From Aplidium turbinatum (Eukaryota > Chordata > Ascidiacea > Aplousobranchia > Polyclinidae): a DNA stretch of 64,000 nucleotides. This document shows, in pieces, positions 33,640-45,073 of the stretch. A program made the translations under genes and the position numbers. The notes beneath the pieces were generated by a model, which was not told the DNA's origin, did no database searches, and worked only from the letters and a program-made list of their open reading frames with translations. The stretch covers positions 21,335,996 through 21,399,995 of the forward strand of contig OU964926.1 of assembly GCA_918807975.1 (NCBI GenBank), given 5' to 3'. How positions within the stretch are numbered: position 1 is the first letter of the stretch; every line of letters starts with the position of its first letter.

Positions 33640-35283
33640 CTTGAGGGTAAACGAGTGTCAAGGAAATTGAAATAATGTAGGATGCACTTATTGTAGCTTT
33701 ATCCTCTGTCACTATCAGATGACAAAGTAGATAGGTAGCCCGACATTCTGTTGAAATCAGGTTTGCATCGGCAACAAACGTTGAAAGCAAGCACCCATGC
33801 GTTTAGCGCAAGCATTTTTTGCAAAGCAGGAACTGTGACAATTTTAGCTTAAATTAGGGCATTTCCAAAGTAACTGATAGTGACACGACTGTCATACTTC
33901 GTCCGTGGTTAAGTTTTGCTTTAGAATACGCTATAAATAAACATTTAGCGGAAATCTAAACAGCAACATCTCCACAAAAAGCATTGCAATTAGGAATTTT
34001 ACTACAGTTTAAATGCCTTCGTTTACCAGGAGCAAAGGAAAGTTTCGTTTAAATCGCTTGTTTAGTTTAGACAAATGTGTGCAAAGTCGAACACAGCAGA
34101 AAGAGGCTCCTGAACGACCCTCGAAAGGGCAACAGTTCGACACCAACTGAAAGCAAGCGTTCATATATTTTGCAAGATACTTAATGTCATGCTTTAAGAT
34201 GGAGGCGAAGATTTGCTTTCATGCCTTTCCGTCTACTTACTCTGATTCTTCAACCACCTGGCATTAGTTTGATGGTTGACGATTGCAAAATAAACTTAAA
34301 AGACACTTGATGAGCATGGTGAAATAAAAGTGTCGTTTAAAAAAAATCAAATGACTTAAAACTAGAATTTCACACAGAGCAACTTTGTCTTTGCATAACG
34401 TTTTTGACAGGTGTAGTTTTGCAAATATCGATTATTTGAACAGTTGCAGTTGCTGGTTTTATAACTTTTCAGACTTTATGAAGCGCAAAGACAATTTCAA
34501 GCTTTCCCCTTTCTCCACATCTTAGGTTACAGAAAGCCTTTTATAAAACGTTGTAGAAATTTTACTTTGTTCCAAAAGAAAAGTAACGAACTAAGCAACA
34601 CTATAGGATTTAACATTGGTTTACCTGAAGTTTAAAAAGTAATTACAATTACAAAGAAAGTTTTAAAGGGAAAGCATAGATGTCGATTAACAATGGTACA
34701 GCAGTTCAAAAGTATTTTTTGCGGTATAAAAGCTCCTTTTGAGACTGAACAGCTCAACTCGAGAACAGAATAGCAAATCGGTGCCACACTGATACCAATC
34801 GAAAAGATACAGATTGCAGAGAGAATGCATCTCATTATTCAACTGTTTATTGAACCAAGAAAACAAGCAATTACTCTTGCACCTCGGCATTTTTGCCGTA
34901 TGTTTTCCGCTTAATTTTGTCCCCAGACGTTTTTGCGCAACCTTTAAACCTCGCGTGATCTGTCGGTTTGATTAGTTTGATCTCGTTATTTTATTTATTA
35001 GCATTAGACGAAGTCTCTAGAAATCATATACTGTGCACAAGAAGATATCTCATAGGGCCCCATGATGTGAATTGGAACAATCAAGAAGTATGTTTTCTAA
35101 CCTTAACATCCTCTAATTAATTTTTCATCCTTGACGCAGAGATAAGCCTAGGTTGTCATTATCAAGAAATCGACAAAATTACTTGCACAGGCCGGTCTTT
35201 AGCGTTTACAGAAACAGTTTAAAGATTGTTAGCAACTTGATGGTAACACTGTTTTAATCACATAGCATTTAGCCGCTGACGAA
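33640..35283. other. Mostly unassigned; SINE fragment
   Basis: Apart from a SINE fragment at 34112-34293, only overlapping open frames at 34632-34890 on the minus strand were seen. None carries a convincing start and splice pair. Confidence 0.35.
34112..34293 (+). mobile_element. tRNA-derived SINE (family A), diverged copy
   Basis: Shares AGTTCGACACC, GCCTTTCCGTCTACTTA and CAACCACCTGGC with the better copy at 43162-43385. Confidence 0.65.
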
Positions 35284-38200
35284 ATGAATCAAGCCAATCA
35301 AACGCCCGCTACAAGTCGTTTCCCATCAGGCGAGAGCAATTCATCAACACTTGCTAGTAACTTGTAAGTAGGCTACTATACAAAAATATAACATTGTGTT
35401 TCGTTAAGCTGGAAATTTTGAGATAAAGAAAAGTGTTTAAAATTATTACAGTAAACCCCGCTCAATTGGACCACATCGTGACCAAGCTAAACTATTTACA
35501 GTAAGCGAAGGGTGCGATCAAACGTGGGGCGATTAACCTGGGTTGAATGTATTGAGTAGATGTGTATTTTTGTAACAAATCTATTGCAATATTGAAAAGT
35601 TGAAAAGCCTGCTACAGTTTATTGAGGTCAAGAAGATTGAGTTACCATTTTGCTGAAACTTTTGCCCTTATTAGAGTAGGCAATCCCTGGCAATTATGTA
35701 AGCGATTAGGCAATTATAAGAGTAAACAATTTCTACCCAATTTATTTTCTCCTGGTGAAGGTGACCGACAATTTGCATCATCCAGTGTCAATGAAAATAA
35801 CCCTCAATGATATCCTAAGACGACGTATAAAAGAATTTGCGATCGGTAGATCTGGTCTTCATCAGCCCTTAGGAGAGGGTGGCATACAAATGTCACCCTG
35901 TCATTAGGTCGAATCGACATTCGTTGGCTTTCGACCCTCACAATACGGACAACAGGAGACGTTAAATCGTGGCGTGAGTGAGGGAGTAGAATCTAGTGTC
36001 AAACTGCGTTGGTATGGCTGAAAGCTAAGTGTCACATTCACCTCACGCTTTCACAAATATTCAGAATGGATCGGTAAATTACCTTTTGCATTGCAGTACC
36101 TACGTTCTCCCGTTTGATCATGTTGGTGTGGCGGTCTCAGCCGCCATCATATTGACATTGTTGATATGTGGATTGGTCGGAAATTCTATTACAATTGCAG
36201 TGATTTCCAATTATAAAAATTTGAGGTAAGACCTTGTCTGAATTGACTTAAACCTCCAATGTAGACCTATGCATACAGTAGGCTATACATTTACAAACGC
36301 AAATTAACCTTTTAAACGCAGTAGAAAACACAATGCGAGCAGAGCTTACAATAAATAGATGTGAAAAATATAGTTTATTCTAAATTTCATTATGTCATGA
36401 TCTATTTGTAATTTTTTACTTTTTCTCAGTTTGCAGACCAGCTAAATATGTATGTCTGCAACATGAAAAGGTATTTTAGTTTTTTTTCTATTTATATTTT
36501 ACACTTGCAAAGCTTGTTGGCTAACAATTGATATTTAATACAAGACAATTAATACTTGATGGAAAGAATGGATGCAGCGCGTGCTTGTGATTTTTAAAAC
36601 TAATACACAGCAAGAATTTAAGTTATTTGCGTTTGGCTCGTTGTTCAGAGCGAGTTTAATCCAGTAGGCTATAACCAAATGTAAAATACGTCATAACGAA
36701 ATGAAACTACATGTATGCGGATAATATTTTGAGGATAAAACATAAGTTTTATTCTCAAATCAAACAAAACTGTTATCAAATGATCAAATAGTGTTTGATA
36801 ACCGTGGTCTATTTTGTAGCTGCATTTACCAATAGTTTATCAGCAAAGTTTATGGTTACCGAGATATGAAAATAAGAACCGGAATTTTCTGAGAAATAAC
36901 TTCGCTACCAAGAGACGTATGTTTCTACTAACTCAATTAAACTTAAACTAAGGTTCCTTAATGCGTCATCATACTGCAAGATTCAACGATATTCATTTTT
37001 TAAATATTTTTTCACGTTATGAAACTGATTGCAAAGCTTGATTAGAATGCTCACTACTCGTTTTAACGAGTTTTGTAAGTTAAAAAATACAAGCATTTGA
37101 ATAAACTAAAAATAGTCAAAATATTTTGCATCAAATTTAGCTCGAAAACACTTATTTTTTGTTTATCTGTGTAATTTTTGTGCACGTGAAAATATTGTGA
37201 ATACTCAATTGTGCTTGTTAGAAAGTTTTTAAACAAAGAATCTCAAATTGAACTGGAAATATTTTAACCAAAATAAAGTCAAAATGTTGTTTGGTGAATA
37301 AAATAGCCCCATTAATAAGGTTCTGAACATCTTAGCGGGGATTCTTCTTTCAAACACCAACTTTAGCAAACAATCAGAAGTATTTCTTTCTGTATTTAGG
37401 CCAGGGGTTCTCAACCTTTTTTACACCGTGGCCCGCTTTGAAAATTTTGAAAAATCAATGGCCCCCTATTTTTTTCAACCTTTTGAAAAAATTAAGAAAC
37501 GTCATTTTAATTAAAAAAACTTGTTTACTTCATGAAGATTTGGGAAAAATCACTACTATTTTTATTAATTTTTAATTTCTTTCTTTTGTTATATAGTGTT
37601 GGAGTAGACTTAGAGATGATAAATTAAAAAAATTATTATGTTTCAAATTTTTCCATGGCCCCCTTGAAAAAGGCTCAAGGCCCACTAGGGGGGCATGGCC
37701 CCCAGGTTGGGAACCCCTGATTTAGGGTATAGAAAGCAGTGGCAAAGCTGCAACAAAAAGGTCTTATTTTGAGCACCAATTAACATTTTATTTACTTAAA
37801 AAAACCTTTGCTTCCCGGCTGTGCATTTTCCGAGTTTCTAATTCAGCCTGAATCGACGTCACCTGTTTTGATATTTCCAAAAATACTTTTAGCGTGAAAT
37901 TTTCCACCATGACGTGTAGTTTCAATGCTCAATGACTTTTAGATAATTTCGGTCATTATTACATAATAAGTAAACCAAATCAGGCAGGTTCGAAAACTTG
38001 CATAACTTGTTGATAAAGCTTTCGCTAACGTACAAGTGGCTTCTTCAATATCTTATTCAAATAATTGCCTAAGTCTTTGTTAGTGAATTAAGGATAATTA
38101 ACTTTGGAATCTGTTTGTGCAGGAGGAATGTATTCATGCGATTTATCTTATCTCTATGCGTCTCCGATCTTTTATCAGCTCTAATAAGCTGGGTGTTCTT

Positions 38201-41200
38201 ATACAGAAGGACGTGGGGATTTGATCGCTGGGAACCATTACCAGATTTCTTTTGTAAGGTAAACCCATTACTTTTTAAATTTACGGAAAAAGAGGTACCT
38301 TCAATCTATAATTGTGCTATGTTGAATAATGCAAAGGGGTGGATTTAATTATTTATGAGCAAGCATAATTGAACACTATTGTATTTACAGTTAGTTGCAT
38401 TGGTAAGGCGAGCTCCGTTCATTAGAAATTTTCCCTACATATCATAAATGTTGTGGCATAAAATACTTCTAAAGCCTATCTATTTTTGTGAGTTAGTATC
38501 ACAGGCGTAAAGAATTGACTACATTTTTATTTAAAAGTCAAACTGCTCAAGCGGGGTAGAGTAGAGATTTGAACCTTTGTTGCTGGTTTCTAACTTCTCT
38601 CAGCTTATTTAGTTCTGATTAAGTTCTCTGGATATGTGGTGTCATAACTTCTCATATCAAATCAATATTGCAAGACCCTGAATTTTGCTTTCTCTTCTAG
38701 ACCGGTGTAGAAGATTAGAGCAAGAAAGTGTGTAGGCTATGACAAAGCAAACATGTGTGAAACAATTTGAAAACCGGACCAACTAGGACACACCACAGTA
38801 TTTGCAGTTTCCAATAAACAGGGGTGGAATTCAAACAAACAGTGCGTTGATCCTTTTGCCTGGATCAAGCAAACGGGCTTGAAAGAAAGTAGTAAACGCA
38901 TTCAGATATTGCTCAAAACGATTTAGTTGTAAATATTAAACGAACCATTATGATCATTTATATTAACATTGTTCCAGTTTTACTGGGGTGTCGATTTCAT
39001 GACGTCCTACGCAACTTCTCTCCACATCATTGGCTTTGCCACTCTACGATTTGTTTCGCTTCGCTTCCCGTATCTTTACAACAAGATGACATTGTTCCAT
39101 ACCCATGTAAGTGTAGTAGTGAAGTCATGCATATAGCCTACATTGTTTTTCTCCTACTAAGTGTCATTTGAGAAAGGGTACTTATTTGAACCCTTTTCTC
39201 CTTTTTGTCGCAAGGTTTCAATAAAAAAACTCAGCATTTTAATCGCTGGATTATGGATATATTCAGAAAATTTGCTGGAGTATAACCTACTCCACAGAAG
39301 TCTTCAAAACGACATTTTGTAGAATAAGTATATGTTTCAGGTTGTGTTTTGTATAAGTTGAAAGGTTAAAGCTAATAAAAATTCCCTGTCATGTACAAGC
39401 TTCATTAATTCCGCCATACCTTCATAACCTCAGCTTTGTTGCAGGTTTTATTGGCGCTGATCTGGGCCATTTGTTTTGCTTGTGGGTTCATTCCATTTTG
39501 GTTGTTTTATGGAGTCACAATCAAAGACCGGACTATGCTTGGGGTTGTCGAAGATGCCGGATGGCCAGCATGCACTGTCTTGCTTTCAAAGTAAGAACAA
39601 ATTTATTAAATCGGTTGCAAATTCCTAACTTTAATATTGTAGAATCTAAATTCCATCACAGGCTTTACAATAAATCCCTAACTTTTGAAATTATTGACAA
39701 CGATTTAATTGTTACAAAATAAATTGCTGTGATGTGTAATATATTGCAATGTTGTATCATATATTCTATTGTGTAGGCTATTGTATGTTGTTATGGTATA
39801 GCCTAAATATTACACTGCGCAATATACTCCAACATCCGCCGGATCGACAACTGTTTAGTGCTTGCCTTTCTGACTTTTGCATCTTTGAATGAAGCACTGA
39901 AGTTATTTTCATAAATGCTCTGCCACATTTTGTATTTGTTTTTCAATCTATAGAGTATACATACAGCAGCATTCCACCTTTGTGGTAAAGCAGTGCGATG
40001 TCAAAAAGTCAAGTCTCTAAATTTTAAGCGCAGTCAGATCCGAAATAGCAAAACATTTGCATTTGGGCCAACAATATAAATTTCGGACTCGAAATAGACA
40101 AAACTATAAAAACAATTTGAATGAATCACGACAGTACAATAACGCTGCGTGCCTTAAGCTGACAGGCCAATTGTATATATTTGTATTTTGGTGAGATTGA
40201 AACCTTTTGAAATTAAATTAAAATATCTTAACATGCACAGATATGAGAAATACCAAAAATATCAAAAGATTGCCTACCCCCTGTTCTTCTTGATACCGTT
40301 GGCTGGTATCATCACCATGTGTATGGGCATGATCTTTCTAATCGTTTACCGAGCGAAAACATCGATCAAATCTACTGATGAAAAAAATTGGAGAAAAAAA
40401 GAAAAACAAGCCATCATACAGCTGTCATTTATCATTGCTTCTTTTCTTATTGGATACGTTCCTTTCATTGGTAAGTGTATGGTTAATTTTACAACAGTGC
40501 TTTTCAATATTTAATGAGACAGATTTTGACAGACAAACACTTTTACTTTCCATTGAAAAAACCGCTTTTAAAGTTTAATTATGATAGCCTTTGGATGCTC
40601 TGAACTGCATTTTCTACTTTAAGCTGCTTACAGCCCGTTAGGATATAGAATGACTTGCATATCTCATACTACGGATATCCGGAGGCTACGTTGAAGGTAG
40701 CTGGCTGAAGTTGATATATCTAGCAATCTCTGGTTATGTAATCCGTTTGCTCCACTTTTTGTGACTCAAGATGCATTATTATTTGTACAAAACTATAGCC
40801 AGTGCGCCCAATTTGCTTGTCTAGTAGCTTACAAAAATATCTTAGTTACAGTACTGCTTGCAAGGGATTCCTGTGAAGGCTACTGTGACGTACAATATCA
40901 TTCATTAATTATTCACATAAATCAGGTCAAAAAAAAAGTCAAATCAGTTTACTCATAAGATTAACAGCAACAAACGCAAAGGTGAAATAAAAGCTTTTTT
41001 GACGAACTCCGGTGACTCAGTTGGTTTAGCGCCTCACTTTGTGCAAGAAGAATCCTCGAGTTCAGGCGCCCTCGTTCGCTCTTGGTGTGTGGGCTTGACT
41101 CGCTTGAGCAATGTGTTTCAAAAGCTGTTCAACATTCAGTGGCACATAGTGGATGGAATAATTCACAGACGATAACACTTTGACAATCGGAAATTTCACT

Positions 41201-41991
41201 CTGCCAATCTGGTAACCGGGCCTGCGTCAGTGGTTCAAAGCAGCTACAAGTATCAGAGGCTTTCTCAGTCCAAGGATATAGATTTAATTAACCCAATCAA
41301 AAGTAACCAGGGCTGAATATTCAGTAAAATAGAATATGCGTGTCTAGAAAGATATAAATTCACCAAAGTTTCGCACTAACTTCCAATTTTTGAACATTGA
41401 ATTTCCAAGCATCGCATCCTTTGAGTCCATAATTGAATTTCTCTCTAGTCCCGGCTTGACTGGGCGTGTAGTTGTTCTCTAATACGTTAAATTGCCTACC
41501 CTATGTTTTGCATATTAACTTTCAATTGTCTGAAATTTGATCCATCGATTTACTAAAATTGCTCTTTTAAACCTTAGGCTGTAGTTTGGTTGACTCTTTA
41601 GAGAATGTTAATTTCAGCATGCCAATTTTCAGTATTAAAACAATCAGTGATCAAACAAAATCTATCGCAATGGTTTTACATTCCGAAAAATAATATTAAA
41701 TTTACATTGAAAATTAATATATGTCGTTGTTTTGCAGCGTACGAGTTTTGGTCAGTGAGTTATGTGCCAACAAGTTACAGCGACAAACTTGCATATTGGT
41801 TCAGTGTTGCCCAGTACATTTGTTTGCGATTCTCAGAGTGTTTGAATCCAATTTTTTATAACCTCGGCTCAGCCAAGATGCGAAAGTATTCGAAAAGATT
41901 GCTGCGCAAAGTCTTGTGCGACATTAAGCCATTAAAGTTTCTCACTGGACCTTCAGGACTCAGCGCTCAAATTACTGAACCAGTCATTTAA
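35284..41991 (+). CDS. Rhodopsin-class 7TM receptor, copy 2 (7 exons)
   Basis: Join 35284-35363, 36097-36225, 38123-38258, 38978-39106, 39445-39590, 40241-40470 and 41738-41991, giving 367 residues. Intron positions and phases equal those of the gene at 14443-19203; exons 2, 4 and 6 even have the same lengths (129, 129, 230). The N-terminus has NQT and NSS glycosylation motifs. TM1 has GLVGNSITIAV. TM2 has SLCVSDLLSA. Then come RRTWGFDRWEP and FC before TM3. TM3 ends ATLRF in place of D/ERY. Loop 2 has WPACTV, TM6 is FIIASFLIGYVPF, and TM7 is ECLNPIFYN. The C-tail is shorter than in copy 1. The start of exon 3 could also be three bases later. Ligand unknown. Confidence 0.9.
37402..37719. mobile_element. 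Non-autonomous hAT element in receptor-2 intron 2
   Basis: The 318-bp element has ends CAGGGGTTCTCAACC and GGTTGGGAACCCCTG. Flanking ATTTAGGC and ATTTAGGG match at 7 of 8 bases. Confidence 0.9.
41011..41296 (+). mobile_element. tRNA-derived SINE (family B) in receptor-2 intron 6
   Basis: The head GTGACTCAGTTGGTTTAGCG resembles a tRNA A-box region. The body shares GGAATAATTCACAGACGATA-type and ACTCTGCCAATCTGG words with copies at 50518, 58797 and 59175. The tail is GATATAGATTTAATTAA. Confidence 0.75.
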
Positions 41992-42130
41992 TAGAAAATG
42001 TTTTCTATTGCTTTGGAAAAGTGCAATATGTTCATGCTCACAACTGTTCAGTGTATCTCCATCTAAAGCAGACACGTTTCTGTGCACAGTGCAATCATTT
42101 CAAAGCGGCCTGGCGCAAGTGAGACTGGGA

Positions 42131-42136
42131 AATAAA
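42131..42136 (+). promoter_or_regulatory. PolyA signal of receptor copy 2
   Basis: AATAAA about 140 bp after the stop codon of the second receptor. Confidence 0.65.
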
Positions 42137-42242
42137 CTGTTAATCGTGCTATCATAGAGTGGTTATGCAAATTACCATCACTTGGTTTTCTACCACCTGT
42201 CCTATATTTTGAAAGATCTGTAGCATGCGAAAGAAAATGATC

Positions 42243-42446
42243 TCATGTCTTATGCAAATATCCTGATCTTGAACTTTCCAAACATTTTTCATGTTGCTTT
42301 ATGCTTCCAACAGCTACGAACAAGCACACTATCTTCCTTTTTGCTTGATTGATACATTGACACCTACATGTTTTACCCCAATCAACACTGCACTCGTGAG
42401 TCGTGACGCAATGTTTTTCTCCCGTGTCCACCAGAGTTGAATCCAT
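42243..42446 (-). CDS. Small cysteine-rich open frame, uncertain
   Basis: This minus-strand 67-codon frame has Cys spacing HCVTTHEC...TCRCQC...VC...KC, suggestive of a small secreted module. It lacks a signal peptide at its Met and a clear acceptor. It lies antisense, just behind the second receptor gene. It may be chance. Confidence 0.2.
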   Translation of the reverse strand: MDSTLVDTGEKHCVTTHECSVDWGKTCRCQCINQAKRKIVCLFVAVGSIKQHEKCLESSRSGYLHKT

Positions 42447-43161
42447 TACACAGTTTTCAGTTCATTTATATTACAATTAAAATTTTACCATCAAAATTGT
42501 TAATTATATTACAATTACATGGTTCTGAAATTTTCAAATTACAACTACTTTCTAATGTAATTACAGTAATTCCACGTTTCGATTGAAAAATTAAATATTT
42601 ATGTTAATCGACAATTAATTATTTACTGTTTAATTTTATCAAAGACAAGTAGAAGAACTGCATTTGATAAAATTAGGTTGCAATGTAGAAGTCCCTTTTG
42701 AACCTCAGTGATCGACCCAACAAAAGTACTGATATCATGCGTGCAACTTATCAAATGTAATTGTGTATGGACCAACATTTTTTGAAATTACAATTACAAA
42801 ACAAAAAAAGTCTCAATAACTTATAATTGACACAAAAATATGGAATTAATGACATTCAATTGCAATTAGATATCTCTGTAAAATAGCATTGATCCAATTC
42901 TGGTGGCCACTGCCGGTATATATATTTTATACAAGAGTTCTTGTTTGTGAAAAATATTGCTATGTCAAAGTGTAAACTCCTGCTTACACATTTTTAATCC
43001 AAGCCAAAGGTACATTTGGGGCTTGGTTTATAGCCTACGAAACTGTTATGCCAGTTTTTTTTTCTTGCTTTGTGAAATGTGACCTTTTCTTTTCACTTTG
43101 AATAAAACGTAATAAATAGCCTACAGTTATTGTTACAGAATTCTAATGTACGTTAGGACTG
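42447..43161. other. No gene recognised
   Basis: AT-rich with many AATTACAATTA words. Nothing assignable. Confidence 0.45.
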
Positions 43162-43385
43162 TATATTATCGGCTGCATTGCCGAGTGGTGAGAGCCCTGG
43201 AACGACGTTCGATTGGGCGCCGTTTCGACACCGCTCAAGAGCATGTGACTGTGTCTTTGGCAAGACACTTAAAGGCATGCCTGAAGGTGGACACAAAGAT
43301 TGGCTTCCTTGTCTTTCCGTCCACTTAATCTAAGTCTCCAACCACCAGGTGTAAGCCTGGACACGACAAACAAGCAAAACTGTAT
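43162..43385 (+). mobile_element. tRNA-derived SINE (family A)
   Basis: The head GGCTGCATTGCCGAGTGGTG with GCCGTTTCGACACCGCTC resembles A and B boxes. The body runs through TTGTCTTTCCGTCCACTTAA to CACGACAAACAAGC. Related pieces lie at 34112 and 52793. Confidence 0.75.
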
Positions 43386-45030
43386 TTGAATAAGAATGTT
43401 GAAACGTCTTCAAGTAGTTTTGTTCACAATTTAATAAAGCGGGGAAAACTATCAGTAATTTTTATTATACCGGTTCTTAAGCTTCTCAGTCTTTGCGGCC
43501 GTTGTACCGTTTCTCTTTTAACTGCTTTTTGTTGTTTATTTTTTGTTGTTTCTTAGTTGAATCTGGAGTAAGAATTTTATGCATTTTTTAGCCGAAAAAA
43601 GATGTCTATTTGTTGAATTGTGTTTATAAGTATTTAATATTGCCGCTAAAAATATACATGTTTAAAGTTATCTCAAATTATTATGTCAATAAATGTTTAG
43701 TCACAGAAAGCTACAAACAATTCAAAGAATGGTCAAAATCAAAGTCGTCACCTCCAGTAGAAAACTGGCTCCCTTAGCAAGATCAGACTAACATGCCCAC
43801 AATGAAACCATAGCAAATCGCAGATCATTTCTCTGTGCAAGCAAAATTGAATTTTATGTGCAAACTAGTCTACTGAATAAAATTATACAGTAAGAATTAT
43901 GTAATAGACATGTTTAGTAATTTTGAGTTTAGAAGCTTTTTAAGTTGAAAAACAAGTAGAGTAAGACGTTTTAAATAAGAAATACGTTGCTTGGTATCAA
44001 AATAGTTTGAAACAATTACGTTACAGTAGAGCTTTAATAGGAAAGAAAAGTGGTAGGGAAGGTTATATAGTAGACGGTGGTTTAGGAAGGATTTTCTTAG
44101 ACTTAAAGGAACGGGTCATTCTAAAAATTAATTAAAAAAACATTCATTCGACCGCTTAGACTTAGAGTCAATCCTCAATTCTGCTTGTGGAATTGGGCAA
44201 GTCAACTTACAGTCGTGAGGAGCGCTCAGACGAACTGGGTTGAATGCTCAGTTCCACAGTACTTAAAAGTTGTGCTGTAGTACGCTATGAAGTAGAAAAC
44301 TGTGTCGTCACTGATGCATTATTGCGTGTTCTAATGTAGAAGTGTGCAGTGGGATGCCTGGAGACTGAACTGGAAGGGTTTTGATGTGTGCGGTTCGAGT
44401 CGGCAAAAAGCATCACTCTGACTGCGCTTGGTATAAAAAAGAACAAAAATTAATAAATTATTGGTCAGTTTTGACACTGATTTAAAAGTTGAAAAAATCT
44501 AGCAATCCTCTTAGGGCCGGAATCGGTCAATTAAAGATGGAAGCGTTCAAGATATATATTCGTTCCAGCTTCGTTGCTCAACAGGTGATTTACTAAGAAT
44601 TGAAACTCTCCAGCTGGACCGCAAAGCATCATGTTCATTTAATTAGTAGGCCTATTTAGGCAAAGTTTTAGTGGCACTTTCAAATGTGCGCTGCCGCATT
44701 GTCATTGTACAGATGCGTTGCTACTACTTTTTTTACTGTACAACAAAATACACCGGTTGATCGATTTACAGTTTACCAGCCATGCACGAATTAATTCGTG
44801 CAATTTATCAGTTAATCGATTAATCTGTGTCTGTAACTGTAATGATGTTTAATATTTTTACTTTTGGAGAGAAAGCCCACCATTTAACTTATAACTTATG
44901 TTACAACATCAAAGCCATGTGTTTTTCGGCAGTCGAGTGTAGCAGAAACTCAGCGATAAACACGTGTTTTGCCCATGAGGCTGAGCCATGTTACGCAAAA
45001 ATTGAATTCGAAATACAATTTTTGTAAAAA
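43386..45030. other. No gene recognised
   Basis: A GGTTCGAGTC word near 44393 may mark another tRNA-like SINE head. Otherwise AT-rich spacer downstream of the minus-strand gene. Confidence 0.35.
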
Positions 45031-45036
45031 TTTATT
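45031..45036 (-). promoter_or_regulatory. PolyA signal of the minus-strand phosphoprotein-like gene
   Basis: AATAAA on the minus strand, 38 bp beyond the stop codon at 45074-45076. Confidence 0.75.
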
Positions 45037-45073
45037 CAATTCCAGAAAGCATACGGTAGTTTTTTCTTCAAAA

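Noticed and set aside
35447-35480. CAGTAAACCCCGCTCAATTG, like a pogo or Tc1 end
   Set aside because: No matching end or TA duplication was found nearby.
44393-44402. B-box-like GGTTCGAGTC
   Set aside because: No A box at the right distance and no shared body with other SINEs.
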